64,000 nt of DNA, from contig JANTQA010000044.1 of NCBI GenBank assembly GCA_027625915.1, forward strand, positions 868,001 to 932,000, written 5' to 3'. The translations under genes were made by a program, and so were the position numbers. The stretch is from Anaeramoeba flamelloides. Lineage: Eukaryota > Metamonada > Anaeramoebidae. Positions within the stretch are counted from its first letter, which is position 1, and each line of letters opens with the position of its first letter. Of this stretch, positions 48,000 through 59,139 are shown one piece after another. The notes under the pieces are model-generated. The model was not told the origin of the DNA and made no database searches. It saw nothing but the letters and a program-made list of their open reading frames with translations.

Positions 48000-48400
48000 C
48001 CCCACATTCTTCTTTTTATTTTTTTTTTTCTTTTATCCATATTCAATCAATATTTTACAATAGTTCATTTTTTTCCGAATTATGATTATCTTTACTTAAT
48101 ATTAGATGGAGTCTGCTTATGAAAGGTTTTAAATTTACTTTTTTTTTTGAAAAAAAAAAAAAAAAAAAAAAGTCAGAAAAATATAATGTAAATTAATAAA
48201 TGTTTTAAATTTATTTTGTTTTATTTTAAGTTTTTGAATTGAATATACATTCTTTCTAAGGCTACAGTAATTTTTTTTTTTTAAGAGATAAGTTTCATAT
48301 TTTGATTGATTGTTTTTTCAATTAAAATAAAAAATGATCTGAAAACTCAAAATTAATAAAATACAAAAAAAAAACTTCAAAAAAATTATACAACAAAGAG
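48000..48400. other. 3' flank of membrane-protein gene
   Basis: T-rich then A-rich DNA with an A run of about 22 at 48150-48171. Likely the 3' untranslated region of the gene ending at 47999. Nothing else seen. Confidence 0.35.
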
Positions 48401-49036
48401 ATTAATCACTACATATTATATATAAATAAGAAATCTGTTATAAACCCAATCTAGTTTCATTTAGTATTTTTTAAAGAAATCTGATTTATACTTTATCCAA
48501 TTCTGGTTTATTCATTAGTTTATAAAAAAGAACTGAAGGTTAAGATATTTTAGAATGAAATGTTTAAAGATAAAAAATCAATTTTTTATTGACATTTAAG
48601 TAATAAAATTATCGAAAAATTAATTGAAAGGAAGTTGCAAGATATTATAAGGTTATATTTATTGAAGATTTAAGTAATAGAATTAACAATGTTTAAGTTC
48701 TAATGAAAAATTAAAACAAAGTTGAGAAAAGGTCTTGTGATTTATAAAACAAGATTTTTATTTTTTGATTCTATTTTGCTAGAATGGTAAAAGAATTAAA
48801 CCATGAATATCAAAAAAAAATAAAAAAAAAAGTAAGACATAGAAAGTAAGTAATAAATATAATTTTAGATCCTCGGAATAAATATCTTTGAAATCATTTT
48901 TTCCCAAAATTTTGTATCTTGGAAAGCCCAGAAATTGTTTAAATAGATTAATTTTTAATTTCAAAACCAATGAAAAGCAATTTATCAGACCACATAATAA
49001 TAATTAATAACGTTAATATTAAAACAGACTGGACTG

Positions 49037-49038
<2 letters not shown>

Positions 49039-49084
<46 letters not shown>
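49039..49084. repeat. (TA)n microsatellite
   Basis: An uninterrupted TA dinucleotide run of about 45 bases, inside the LINE copy between its endonuclease-like and RT segments. Confidence 0.95.
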
Positions 49085-49086
<2 letters not shown>

Positions 49087-50031
49087 TTACCAATATTCAT
49101 ATTTATCAAAAAGAATTGATTAAATATTTCTTTGAAAAAAATTATTTTAAATACTAACTCACTGAAAAAAAGTAACAAGAAATTTATCATATATACAGAT
49201 ATAATTTAGAAAGAAAATCAAAATGACTATGAAATTGTTCCATTTATTAAAAACATTTTAAGTATTCCTAATTTAATTCACTGTATCAAAAAAAAAAATA
49301 AATAAATAAAGAAGTTTGAAATAAATTTATTAATGGCATAAAGTTAGAATTTATTAAAAACTTGTATTTTTGGAAAAAAAATAATTTAATATGGTCTAAA
49401 AAGTGGAAAATGATTTTAAATAATAAAAAATATGATAAGAGACTATTTTGGTAATTTAAAAAAAAAAAATTATACAATTCAAAATATTTTAGATTTTGTA
49501 AAAAAATTAAGAATTAAAAAAATTAAAAGAGTTAAAATTGATATATTTTTTTTAAAATAAAACAATTAATAACACTATTAAAAAGACAAAAAAATGAAAT
49601 ATATAAAATTATTTCAAAAAAATAACAATTTGAAATATATGATTGATGAATAAAATAATATTGAATTCAACCCAATTGAAAATAAGAATTATAAAAAATA
49701 TCCTATTACAATTCAGTGGAATTTAACAATTGGTTTATTAATACATAAAAGAATAACAAAAAATATATTAAAACAGTTAATTTTATTTATACATTAGAAA
49801 GGGAATGAAGAATTATATTTAAAATATAGATCAATTTATATAAATCAAAGTTTTACATCATTATTTCTAAAAATGCTTTATTAACTAATTGAGCCTTATT
49901 GGAAATTTATTCCTAAATTCCAATTTATCTTTCGGAAAAAATAAGATACACGTATTGTGGTATTAAATTTCTTAAATACTTATAATAAAAAAAAATAGAT
50001 AATGAAAATGAAAATGATGTAAAATATCTTT

Positions 50032-50226
50032 CAGTAAGTTTCACTTTTAATGCACAAACTTACAACGAAATTTAAGGCACAAAAAAATCTCAAATTAAGG
50101 CACAAAATTTGGAATTTTTTTTTACAATTTATTTTTACTAGAATTTGAATTTTGTGCCTTTATTTAAGATTTTTATTGTGCCATAAATTTCGTTTTAAGT
50201 TTGTATATTAAAAGTGAAAATGGCTG
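50032..50226. mobile_element. Mariner-like MITE, family A, copy 3
   Basis: Left CAGTAAGTTTCACTTTTAATG, right AAAGTGAAAATGGCTG-TA. Arms carry AAGGCACAAA and TTTGTGCCTT words around a centre of TTTACAATTTATTTTTAC. It splits the RT frame of the LINE: coding on the left ends near 50030 and resumes with YIDFYSKFF right after the element. Confidence 0.7.
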
Positions 50227-50976
50227 TATATTGATTTATACAGTAAATTTTTTTGATTCAATCAATTCTATAGTAATTAGAAAAACCAGAAAAAAATTAT
50301 TTTAAATAAAATAATTAAAAAAAAATTATTAAAATATTATCAAGGTATAGTGCTTGATATATCCCAGAGAGACCCATTATCACCAATTTTAGTTACTCTG
50401 ATTCCACACTTTCTTATATTGAAAAGTATATCACCAACGAATGATTGTCAACGGTTTGTAGATGATTTAATTTAAATTGTCAAAGGAAATAAAAATTATT
50501 TAAATCAGAGATTAAATTCTATATATGAAACGATTATTCACTTTGGATTAAAACCTAAAAAAGATAAAACATTTGTATCAAAAGTTTTGTAAAAAAATAT
50601 TTAGATAAAATTTCACATTTAGTACATAATGGAAAAAAATAGAAAGAGTCTTTTAATATCTCAAAACGATTATTTAACAACAATTATCTTAAAGATACTG
50701 AAAAATAAGATTATTTAAATCTTTAATATTAATCCAATTAAGAGATGGATTAATTTTTTTTTTAATTATTAGATAAAAACTTTAAATTAGAAAATTCTTG
50801 GATTAATTCATACATCACTCAAATATGTAAAATAAACAGAAACACACCAATTATCACTTAAAAAACAGAATTTAAAATCCAAAATATAGTAATTTCAGTT
50901 AATCAAAAAAGATTTAAATTAAAAAAAAAAATTAAAAAAGTTATTTCTTCCTTATATGGAAAATTAATATAATTTA

Positions 50977-51174
50977 CAGTCAGTTTCACTTTTAAGGCAC
51001 AAACTTCCAACGAAATTTAAGGCACAAAAAAAATCTCAAATTAAAGCACAAAATTCAAATCCTAGCAAAAATAAATTGTAAAAAAAAAAATTCCAAATTT
51101 TGTGCCTTAATTTGAGATTTTTTTTGTGCCTTAAATTTCGTTGGAAGTTTGTGCCTTAAAAGTGAAACTGACTT
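50977..51174. mobile_element. Mariner-like MITE, family A, copy 4
   Basis: A 198-base near-perfect palindrome: TA-CAGTCAGTTTCACTTTTAAG on the left, CTTAAAAGTGAAACTGACTT-TA on the right. Sub-words AAGGCACAAA occur at 50996, 51019 and (as AAAGCACAAA) 51042, with their complements on the right. It interrupts the LINE at a TA. The related LINE fragment at 2600-3291 is uninterrupted at the same place (3171-3172), so the TA duplication is directly supported. Confidence 0.85.
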
Positions 51175-51291
51175 TAATCAAAAAAATAAACAATAAAATC
51201 AATTGGAATTCAATAGATTGAATTGAAATACAAAAAGAAAATTATAAATATAAATATAATGAATTATTGAATTCTAAGAGATGGGAATGTC

Positions 51292-51760
51292 GTTAGGTTT
51301 TTATTAACAATTCAAGAAATAAAAAGAAAATTATTTGAAATATTCATTTGATTTCCCTAATTAAAAAAACGCCTTAGTTTCTTCAAGATTTTTCTTTATA
51401 TTTGTTAAGTGTTCTAGGTTTTTTTTTACTTTTTGAAATAAACAGAAAATTTTAATAAATATTCAGTTCATCTCAAAAAGTATAAAAAAACTGAAAAAAA
51501 CCTAGAACACTTAACAAATAAAATAGAAAACCTCAAAAAAATCTAATGAAAATCAATAGACTTTCCATATAAAATAGAAAAACCTCGAAAAAACCTAGAA
51601 CACTTAACAGATAAAACAGAAAAATTCAAGAAAAAAGCAGTTAGCTTTACTAGAATTTAAAAGAATTGAGTAAAATCTTAGATTTTTCTCTATTCTTTTG
51701 AATTTTGGAAAAGCTAGGCACTCTACAACACTCTACGGCACTTGAAGACACTCTACAAAA
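51292..51760. repeat. Foldback repeat, family B, within LINE copy 2
   Basis: Starts GTTAGGTTTTTATT right after the TGGGAATGTC codons of the LINE and contains the hairpin ACTTTTTGAAATAAACAG..CATCTCAAAAAGT near 51429-51482, then AACCTAGAACACTTAACA and TTCCATATAAAATAG arms, and ends with GGCACTCTACAACACTCTACGGCAC. LINE coding resumes near 51800 (YPSSSTILKFRTFTNC). Same insertion point as the family B copy at 3287. Confidence 0.65.
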
Positions 51761-52169
51761 ATATTTCACAAGAATAAAATATCAAAACTCTTTATTTAAA
51801 ACCCAAAGATATTTAAGTTATCCATCGAGTTCAACAATTCTAAAATTCAGAACATTCACTAACTGCTTAAATAGATAATACCTTATGTAATAGATAAAAA
51901 CTCAAATAAATGTTTTACTCTATGTTTAAAACATGAACAGAAAGAAATAATAGAAAATATTAATCATTTTTTATGGGTGTTTTTTCCCAATGAAAAAAAA
52001 ATAGATTAATTTTTCATAGGTTTATTAATTAATTAAAAGAAATAAATCTTAATGAATTGATTTTAAACTGTGATAGTTTGAAATTATTTTCATTAATTAA
52101 TAATCGTGAAATCTATGATTTTATGCTTAAATTTCGTTTCAGAAATTTAAGTCTAATGGCAAATAGAGT

Positions 52170-52554
52170 ATAATTTACACTCCTTCAATAATAAAATAAA
52201 ATAAAAAAAAAAAAGTGAAAATTTTGTCTTTATGGCTGTTATTCCTTTAAAATCAAAGGCACACAAACTATTCACTTTTTTAAAATGGAAGGTAATTTTT
52301 GATGGGAAAGGTTTTGTTTGTAATCTGTAATTCAAAAAGCACGCAATCTTCTTTTGGTGATCTTAAATAAATAGGAATGGAAATGAAAATAAAAAAGAAA
52401 AAAAATTTTTTTATTTTGTTGTAGTCTATATTTATTTCTTGTCTCCGTTTAATTATTCTAATAAGAGAGCAAAAAACCCAGTTTGTTTTTCAACTTTTTA
52501 CTTTATCTTTGTGTTAGGTTTTTGTTTGCTTTTTGAAAATTTTTTATTCACAAT
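52170..52554. other. 3' flank of eL37 gene
   Basis: AT-rich DNA between the LINE and the eL37 stop codon. A reverse-strand open stretch at 52335-52153 has no domain. It probably contains the 3' untranslated region of eL37. Confidence 0.35.
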
Positions 52555-52976
52555 TTAGTCTTGTTTTTTGTTTTGGATTGTTTTTTTATGTTTCATTGGG
52601 ATACCACCTTCTCTGAAATTGTGTTTGAATCTTCTTGGGAGATTTTTCATGTATCTCATTCTTCCAGTTCCAAGAGTTCTTCTTCTTTTTTGCTTTTGCT
52701 GCCCAATTATCTTTTTTTTTAAAAAATAACAAAAAAAATTTCAAGAAAAAAAAAAAAAGAAAAAAAAGGGATTGTTTTGTAAGCATCATGATCAACCAAA
52801 TTTCATCAAAAAAAATAACGAAAAAAGTATTTCATACATTTTCTCATCTTGGAGCTTGGATAGCCGCAACTTGAGCATTTATGTTTTTGAATATGATAAG
52901 ATCTTTTTCCACATCTTCTACAAAGCATGTGGGATTTGTTACCTCTTTTTCCTTGTGCTTGTGTACCTTTTGTCAT
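52555..52976 (-). CDS. RPL37: Ribosomal protein eL37 (frame shift in exon 2)
   Basis: eL37 is a small zinc-binding protein of the 60S subunit that contacts 25S/28S and 5.8S rRNA. Exon 1 (52976-52838) reads [20 protein letters not shown] then [11 protein letters not shown] and CSSCGYP, with the C-x2-C-x11-C-x2-C zinc site. A 127-base intron (GTATGA..AAAAG) separates exon 2, which starts at 52710 with the second and third bases of a Tyr codon and reads NWAAKAK. The expected continuation, [20 protein letters not shown] and [14 protein letters not shown], ending at TAA (52557-52555), is in the +1 frame; the shift lies in GCAAAAAAGAAG at about 52680-52693. The protein is otherwise complete, about 90 residues. 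An extra A in the run, an assembly error or true frameshifting would explain it. It is transcribed away from eL41. Confidence 0.92.
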
Positions 52977-53176
52977 TTTTTGAACAAAAAATTAAAAAAA
53001 AAATTAAAAAGAAAAATGAGGCTCGTTTAAATCAAAAATAGTAAATATTGTTTCTAAATAATAGCCGTATAACAATTGAACCATCTTGTCTTTTTTAATT
53101 CTCATAATTGTTAACTTTCTTACGATTTTTGGAATTCATTTTTTATATTTTATATTAAATATTAAATTACCATTAA
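52977..53176. promoter_or_regulatory. Shared promoter region of eL37 and eL41
   Basis: Only 200 bases separate the ATG of eL37 (52976, reverse) from the ATG of eL41 (53177, forward). Both genes must be driven from this AT-rich stretch or very close to it. A CAAAAATAGTAAATATTG segment near 53032 and TATATTTTATATTAAATATT near 53136 could be TATA-like for either direction, but I cannot single out a binding site. Confidence 0.6.
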
Positions 53177-53254
53177 ATGCGTGCAAAGTGGAAGAAGAAA
53201 AGAATGCGAAGACTTAAAAGAAGAAGAAGAAGATTAAAGAAAAGAGCAAAATAA
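53177..53254 (+). CDS. RPL41: Ribosomal protein eL41 (25 residues)
   Basis: A complete tiny gene: ATG at 53177, 25 codons, TAA at 53252-53254. The protein starts MRAKWKKKRMRRLK and ends KKRAK, nearly all Arg and Lys, like human and yeast eL41, which are also 25 residues and begin MRAKW. eL41 is a single helix bridging the two ribosomal subunits (bridge eB14). No intron is needed. It lies head to head with eL37, so the two 60S proteins are likely co-expressed. Genes this short are normally missed by automatic ORF calling. Confidence 0.96.
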   Translation: MRAKWKKKRMRRLKRRRRRLKKRAK

Positions 53255-56200
53255 ATCATGACCTTCACTGTTCTTGCTTTCTTGGAATTGCTCCCAAGAA
53301 AACTATTTATTTAATCGATCTTTTTTAAACAAACAATCTCTTTAAAAATAAACTTTTCCAACGATACAATGTTTTTCCTTCAACTTTCTTTTTGTTTCTT
53401 TTTTTTAAATTCTTTTTGCTTTTTCAATTTTTTTTTTTTTTTCCAAACAAAAAAAAAGAAAAAGTAAACATATTAATTTCTTCCTATTTCTCATGTCTAT
53501 TTTTTTTTTTTTGGTCTCTTCACTTTTTTTCATTTTATTTCTAATTTTTTTGTGTAATTTTTTGTTATTCACTTTTTTTTTTGTTTTGCGATTCAAAACA
53601 AATAAAAAAAAATAGATAACCTTTCTCAAAAACTAAAATGTCCCATCTCTCAAGCAATTAAGCACTTGAATTTATTTTTCGTCTTTGAAATAAACATTAC
53701 AAACAAAAGATATTTCATATCAACCCCAGCAATTAATATGAATTTAAAGACTATAAATTGAAAAATAAATTAATAAAATACTCCTTTCACTTTCATTCAT
53801 CTCTCAAAAAAAACAAAAAAAAGAATATTAAAAAATTTGTAGAAACTATTACAAGTTCCCATTCTAAAAAGGGAAAATGCATACTATAAGCGAGTTAGTG
53901 TCTTAAAAAGTAAAACTTTTTCCCTTTGATCTAATAAATAGTTTTTTGAAAAGATGAAGAACTATTTGTTTAATTTGATTTTCAAGCAAATAGTCTTTAA
54001 ACACTTTACTAAATGACTTTTTTTACTCTTCATTTTAAGGTATTAAGCAAACCAAAAGAACCAATGAGGACCCAATTATGTATTTTATTTAATAAAACTT
54101 GTTTTGAAGTATTTTCTGAACACCAAAAACAAAGTTTAAGGGTTGATGATTATTAATAAATTCTTTCGGAGATGGTCCACTCTTATTTTTTAGTTATAAT
54201 GGAGGACGAGTTATTACTGATAAATTCTGATTTATTTAATACAATTTCTAATTCAATTTCCCATTTTGTAATCTCATGAGCTTAACTTTTCAAACAACTC
54301 GAGGGAAAAAATCTTTTTTAAGCAAAACTAATTTTACAAAGTTTCTTAACATTAAAAACAATAGAAGGGTTTCTTCAAAATGTTATATAAAAATTTCGAA
54401 AATGGAAAATGACATAAAAATTTTCAGATATTTATTTGTATTTATCAGTATTTTCTCAAAGATTGACTGTTGTGTAAAAAAAAATGGTAACAGGTCAAAA
54501 AAGATGTACATTTTTTTAGTCAAAAATAAAAAATTTAATTGTCAAGATTTGTAAAACTGATCAAAAACACCCGAATTTTTTAAAGATCCTAAAATACAAG
54601 TGGAGATTAAAACCTTTTAAGAACCATATCATCTAACATATTTTCTCATAATTTCAGTTTTGTCTTGATAGTTCAAGAAGATTGCTGTAAAACTCAATAC
54701 TTTTGTTTCAAAACTAAATCTTCACAGAAATGAAGAGTAAAAATCATTATTATTTATCTTGGCCATTTTAAATGTTATTTTAAAAATAGGTACTTTTTGG
54801 ACAGTTCTTCGAATTTTAAATTAATTCCTGTGCGTCTTTAATTTTTAGTCTTTATATCTAATGCTATTTTTTAACAAAATGAAAATTTCAGGTTCTATTA
54901 AGTTTAATAATGAAAAATCACATAATCAGCAATTGTCCATTTTCACAATTACTTTATCTTAATAAGAATCGAGTTTTTTTAAATAACTCATAAAATAATT
55001 CTGATTAAATATTTAGGCTTATCTCTGAAAGCCACAATTTATCAGATGCTGTTAAAATTAAAAAATATGTTAAAAAAATAATATCTTCTTTTGTATTTGT
55101 ATTTATCCAATACCTCTGCCCTTTAAAAAATTCTTGACAAATAATAGTTTGATATCAAATGCCTTTCCAAAGTTACTTGACATTTAAATCAATACTCTAC
55201 TTTATTTAAAGCCCATATATAAAAATTACTAAATGACACTACAAGGAAAAAAATAAATTCTAAAAATTAAAGTTAGCCAAAGCTATATATTGGATTTCGT
55301 TATGCATCTTTTATATATTATTTTTTCAAAAGTTATGATAATATTATGCAATTGAGAAAAGATATTCATTAAACTCATTAAGATTCGAAAACACTCTTTT
55401 TCAAAATTACTGGCCTTTGAAAAACATACGACTATTTTTAGTGTATTTTTTTTTCTTGAAATTAGTTACAATAAATGAACTTTTGATTGAATATTAAGAA
55501 AGAAAAGGAAATAAATGTCAAAAAAATGCCAAAAAAAGGGAATATATATATAAACACAAAATGGGAACCAAATAAAATGATAAAAAATATTCCAAAAACA
55601 GAAAAACAATCATTTTTTTAATTTAATTTAATGAAATCTTTTGAAAGAAATATTTGATTATTTTTAAAATTGAAAATTATATTTTTTTGGACTGTTAACA
55701 TAAAAATCAATAGAAATAATCTCTCCAACAAATCAAATAAAAATTTTAAAAAAATTTATAATTAAAAATGAAAAAAATATCACTAAAATATTATCAGTTT
55801 ATTTTTGTTCAATTCTCATTAATATCAAATAAATTTTAGAAATCATTTTCAAAATTGTAATTTATAATACTTTTTTTTATGTGAGTTTATTCCAAAAATT
55901 TCAAAATTTAGGGATTTTTTTTTGAAAAAATTTTCAGAGTTATGTTATGGGGTAACCAAAAATTGTTTACATTTTTATTAGTTGAATTTTCCTAAAAATA
56001 CACTTTTTGAATATTTTTACTACTCTCAACTATCAAAAATCAAAAATCAAAAATTTAATTGCTATACTATATTTTTTGAAGGATCTTGATGAAATTGAAA
56101 TCAAGAAAATTTTAGTTGGATAAAATACTTTTTAAAATGTTCTATTACTTGTTTGGATTCTTATGATCTTATAAATAAATATTTAGTTTTGATAAGTTTT

Positions 56201-56620
56201 AACAATTTCCACAATTAAATTTTCAATTTTTGACAAAAAATGAACCAAGTGTTTTAATCTGTTACCATTTTTTTTAAACAACAATAAATTCTATTTGATA
56301 AAAAACTCACTTTTTAAACTTTCGAGAAATTACTATTATTTGTCAAAGAACCAAAGTTCAACAACAATTTTTCATAAAAAAGTTTTTAATTTTTTCTTAA
56401 TATTTTTTAAGTTGAATTTGAGAGTAAATCAAAAGTAAAATTTTGAACGAATCTAATTATTGAGGAGTATAACAATAAATTACTTGTTTATATAAATTAT
56501 TATATCTTTTTTTGAAAAATATTTTTGAAATAAAAAAGAAATGAGAAAAAAATAATATTAAAATATTTTGTTTCATTTATTATAAAAATATCATTGTATT
56601 TATTTTTTTTTTTTTAAATA
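53255..56620. other. Long gene-poor stretch
   Basis: AT-rich DNA with long T and A runs at 53400-53600 (3' flank of eL41). An open frame at 54276-54554 (92 codons, begins MSLTFQTTRGKKSFL) has no domain, splice partner or conserved feature and is not called. I found no tRNA or snRNA signature. Confidence 0.4.
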
Positions 56621-56817
56621 GTGCCAGTTCCAATTTTAAGACACTAATTTTCAACTAATTTTAAGGAACATAAAAAATTTCAAAATAAAGTTACAAATTT
56701 GGATTCTAAGAAAATCATTTGTTTTAAAAAAAAAATTCAGAAAAATATGCCATAATTTTAGATTTTTTTGTACCTTAAATTTGTTAACAGTCTTTATATC
56801 AAAAGTGGAATCGACTG
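56621..56817. mobile_element. Mariner-like MITE, family A, copy 5 (decayed)
   Basis: Left TA-GTGCCAGTTCCAATTTTAAG, right AAAAGTGGAATCGACTG-TA, with interior AAGGAACATAAAAAA and TTTTTTGTACCTTAA words matching copies 3 and 4. More diverged than the other copies. Confidence 0.6.
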
Positions 56818-57329
56818 TAAAATAATGACTTTTAGAAACTAACCTAAATTCTGAAAAAAATTTCAACTGATCTTTCCCAACATTAAAATATGAATATTCA
56901 ATTATTAAGTATTTAGATAAATCATCCATCCAATAAATTGTTGGACAAATCCGATTTTTTCTTCAAATAAATAATTATTTACAAAAGCAAGGATAATAAA
57001 TAAATATATATATATATATATTAATTGTTGGGATCAACAAATATTGCCATTGAACAATATAAAATAATTATAAATTTTTAAAAAAATTAACACTAATACT
57101 ATTTACATTTAATAGAAACATTCTTTAAATCTAGAATTATCAATATTAGATACTAACCACTTAAATTTTGAATTTCTTTTGATAAAAGTGTACTTTTTGA
57201 TTAGGGGATTATCTTTTATGGCTAATTCAAAATTTTCCAAAACAAAATTTTTTTTTTATATATAAATGAGATGTAATTGAAGCTAATGTCCCCAAATGAA
57301 AGGGGGTTTTCTCAAACTTACTTGTTTAC

Positions 57330-57430
57330 CCGATTATTTGTTTCTGTTTTATATGAGCCGGTATACCCAAATATTTTTCTATTTGATTATTGTATCCATT
57401 ATTCCAAGAATTTTCTTGTAGATTGAATAA
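57330..57430 (-). CDS. Possible orphan exon
   Basis: On the reverse strand, 57430-57330 is open and has both flanks of an internal exon: TTTTTTAGTTTTATCAG as acceptor and GTAAACAAGTAAG as donor. It reads LFNLQENSWNNGYNNQI then EKYLGIPAHIKQKQII. A second acceptor (GATAATTCTAG, near 57139) would add a few codons and a TAA. I do not know the family, and no upstream partner exon is visible because a LINE relic lies there. It may be the 3' end of a gene broken by that insertion. Confidence 0.3.
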
Positions 57431-57499
57431 CTGATAAAACTAAAAAAGTATAAATTCAATTAAAAAAAAGAAATTAATTATTTGTTTAGAAATATAGAG

Positions 57500-57960
57500 A
57501 TGATGATAAGTTTTTAAATTAAGGGATTATCTATAAGAATCGACGTATTCCGATTGTTTTTAAAAAATCTGATAAACTTGTGAATTCAAGGATCTTATGA
57601 TTTATCCATACTAAAAATTTTTAATAATTATGCATTTAAAAAATCTTTTATTATAGAATTGCTGTTATAAAGTTTTTCAAAAAATTGAAAATAATAAAAA
57701 ATATTAAAGGTTTTTTTATTGTTATAGATATAAAAAAATGTTTTAATTCTTTACAAGATTCTTTAATATCCAAAATATAAAATAATTCTGAAAATGGAAA
57801 CTATTAAAAATTGGAATTTAAGAAATTATAAAAAAAATCATGTGTTGTGGTTTATCAAGGTGACTTATTATCACTAAATCTCTTTAAATTTAAATATAAT
57901 TTTCAATGGTATAAAATTAATAGTTTTATCTGCTTATGCCCAAATATATACAAATATACG
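57500..57960 (+). pseudogene. LINE reverse transcriptase relic (copy 4)
   Basis: RRIPIVFKKSDKLVNSRIL, then FIVIDIKKCFNSLQDSLI (RT A box with Asp), and VVVYQGDLLSLNLFKF (the G-D-P-L-S-P-like box) appear in order, with stops between. Same family as copies 1-3; this one keeps the N-terminal half of RT. Confidence 0.55.
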
Positions 57961-58886
57961 TACACAAATATACGTTTATATCAAATTATTCTTTTCACAA
58001 ATGTGAATGGAATATAAACCAAATTCCAAATTTTTTGTTCGGATTTAAACAGTTGAAAGAATGAAAATACTTTTCTTTCCCTTCAATTTGGGAATAATTA
58101 TTATTTTACAAACTATTTCATTTTTGGTCTTTTTTTATTATTTTCATTTCCTTTTTTCCAGTTACATAATCAGTTTCGTTTATTCACTGAGAGATTTATT
58201 TTTTAATTGTTGATATAAGGTTATTATTTTTTTTTTTTATTTTTTTTTTTTTTTTTTTTTTTTTGGGGGGGGTTTGAATAGAAAAAACCCACATTTGGTT
58301 GATAATATCTTATCATTTGACAGATCAACAATTGTTGGTGAAATTTCAACAAATTTACCAATAGATATTTTTGTTCAGCTCATTTCATTATTTTATTACA
58401 TCTTGTTTTTATTTTTTCCTTTTATATTTTTATCTTTTAATTGAATAAAAATTATTACTTAAAAATATATTTAAACTAGGTATCATGAAGTTGATTTAAT
58501 ATTATGTTTGGAAAAATAGAAAAAATTGGTTTTTTTTTTGCTTATTTTTGATTTTGGGGGTTTACAAATTTTTGGTACAGGTTTTATTCTAAAAACTAAA
58601 ATTGAAGAGATCATTTTAATAATAAAAAAAAAAAAAATGTTTTATTTCAAGAAAAGTTAACTATTGATTTCTTTAAATAATTTGATCATTTAGTAAAACA
58701 AAATCTAGAAAGAATAAATTGTTATTATTTTTAATATATGACTTTTTACTTGCTGTGGGATCTATTCTTCTTACTAAACCTTTTATTTTATAATATTAGC
58801 TATTCCACAAGAACAGTGAAGTGTTGTATATTTTGATTAAAATGTTTTTTTTTTGTGTTCCCAAAACCCATCTAAATAGAAAATTG

Positions 58887-58917
<31 letters not shown>

Positions 58918-59139
58918 AGAGATTAAAGAAAGAAAACAACACAACTATCTACCCAAAATTGGAAAAAAAAATGAAAAAAAAAAATGTATATATAATCTTA
59001 TTGTATTTATTTATTCTTTATTTTTTAAAAAAAAAAAAAAAAATCAAATGATTTGATTTAATAAATGTAAACTAATAAATTATTGTGAGAACATCTTCAA
59101 AAAAAAAAAAAAAAAAAAAATGAAAAAATTAATAATTAA
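57960..59139. other. Intergenic, homopolymer-rich
   Basis: T tract of more than 40 bases with one interruption followed by a G run at 58227-58272, A runs at 58626-58638, 58889-58916, 59028-59042 and 59100-59120. A TATACG/CAAATATACG motif occurs twice at 57945-57980. No gene seen. The end is the 3' flank of the PARP gene. Confidence 0.45.

Larger units (their letters stand above)
48400..52170 (+). mobile_element. APE-type LINE, fullest copy (copy 2), dead
   Basis: Reading along the strand: near 48945-48995, ISKPMKSNLSDHIIII resembles the SDH end of an APE-type endonuclease. Near 49800-49945 come YRSIYINQSFTSLFLKM and PKFQFIFRKK then DTRIVVLNFLNT, of RT. Near 50230, YIDFYSKFFDSINS is the RT A box. 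Near 50350-50380, QRDPLSPILVTLI, and at 50455 FVDDLI, the active site. Then come FGLKPKKDKT and, after more broken frame, a C-terminal Cys/His region (CFTLCLKHEQKE, INHFLWVFF) at about 51915-51990. Stops and shifts are frequent. Two family A MITEs and one family B foldback interrupt it. The order endonuclease-RT-Cys/His is that of APE LINEs. The 5' edge is approximate. Confidence 0.75.

Noticed and set aside
53160..53254. That the Arg/Lys string at 53177 is a chance AAG/AGA repeat
   Set aside because: The exact length of 25 codons, the MRAKW start and the position next to another ribosomal protein gene all fit eL41, so the repeat explanation was rejected.
54276..54554. 92-codon open frame on the plus strand
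   Set aside because: No domain, no splice partner, low-complexity flanks; expected by chance in DNA of this composition.
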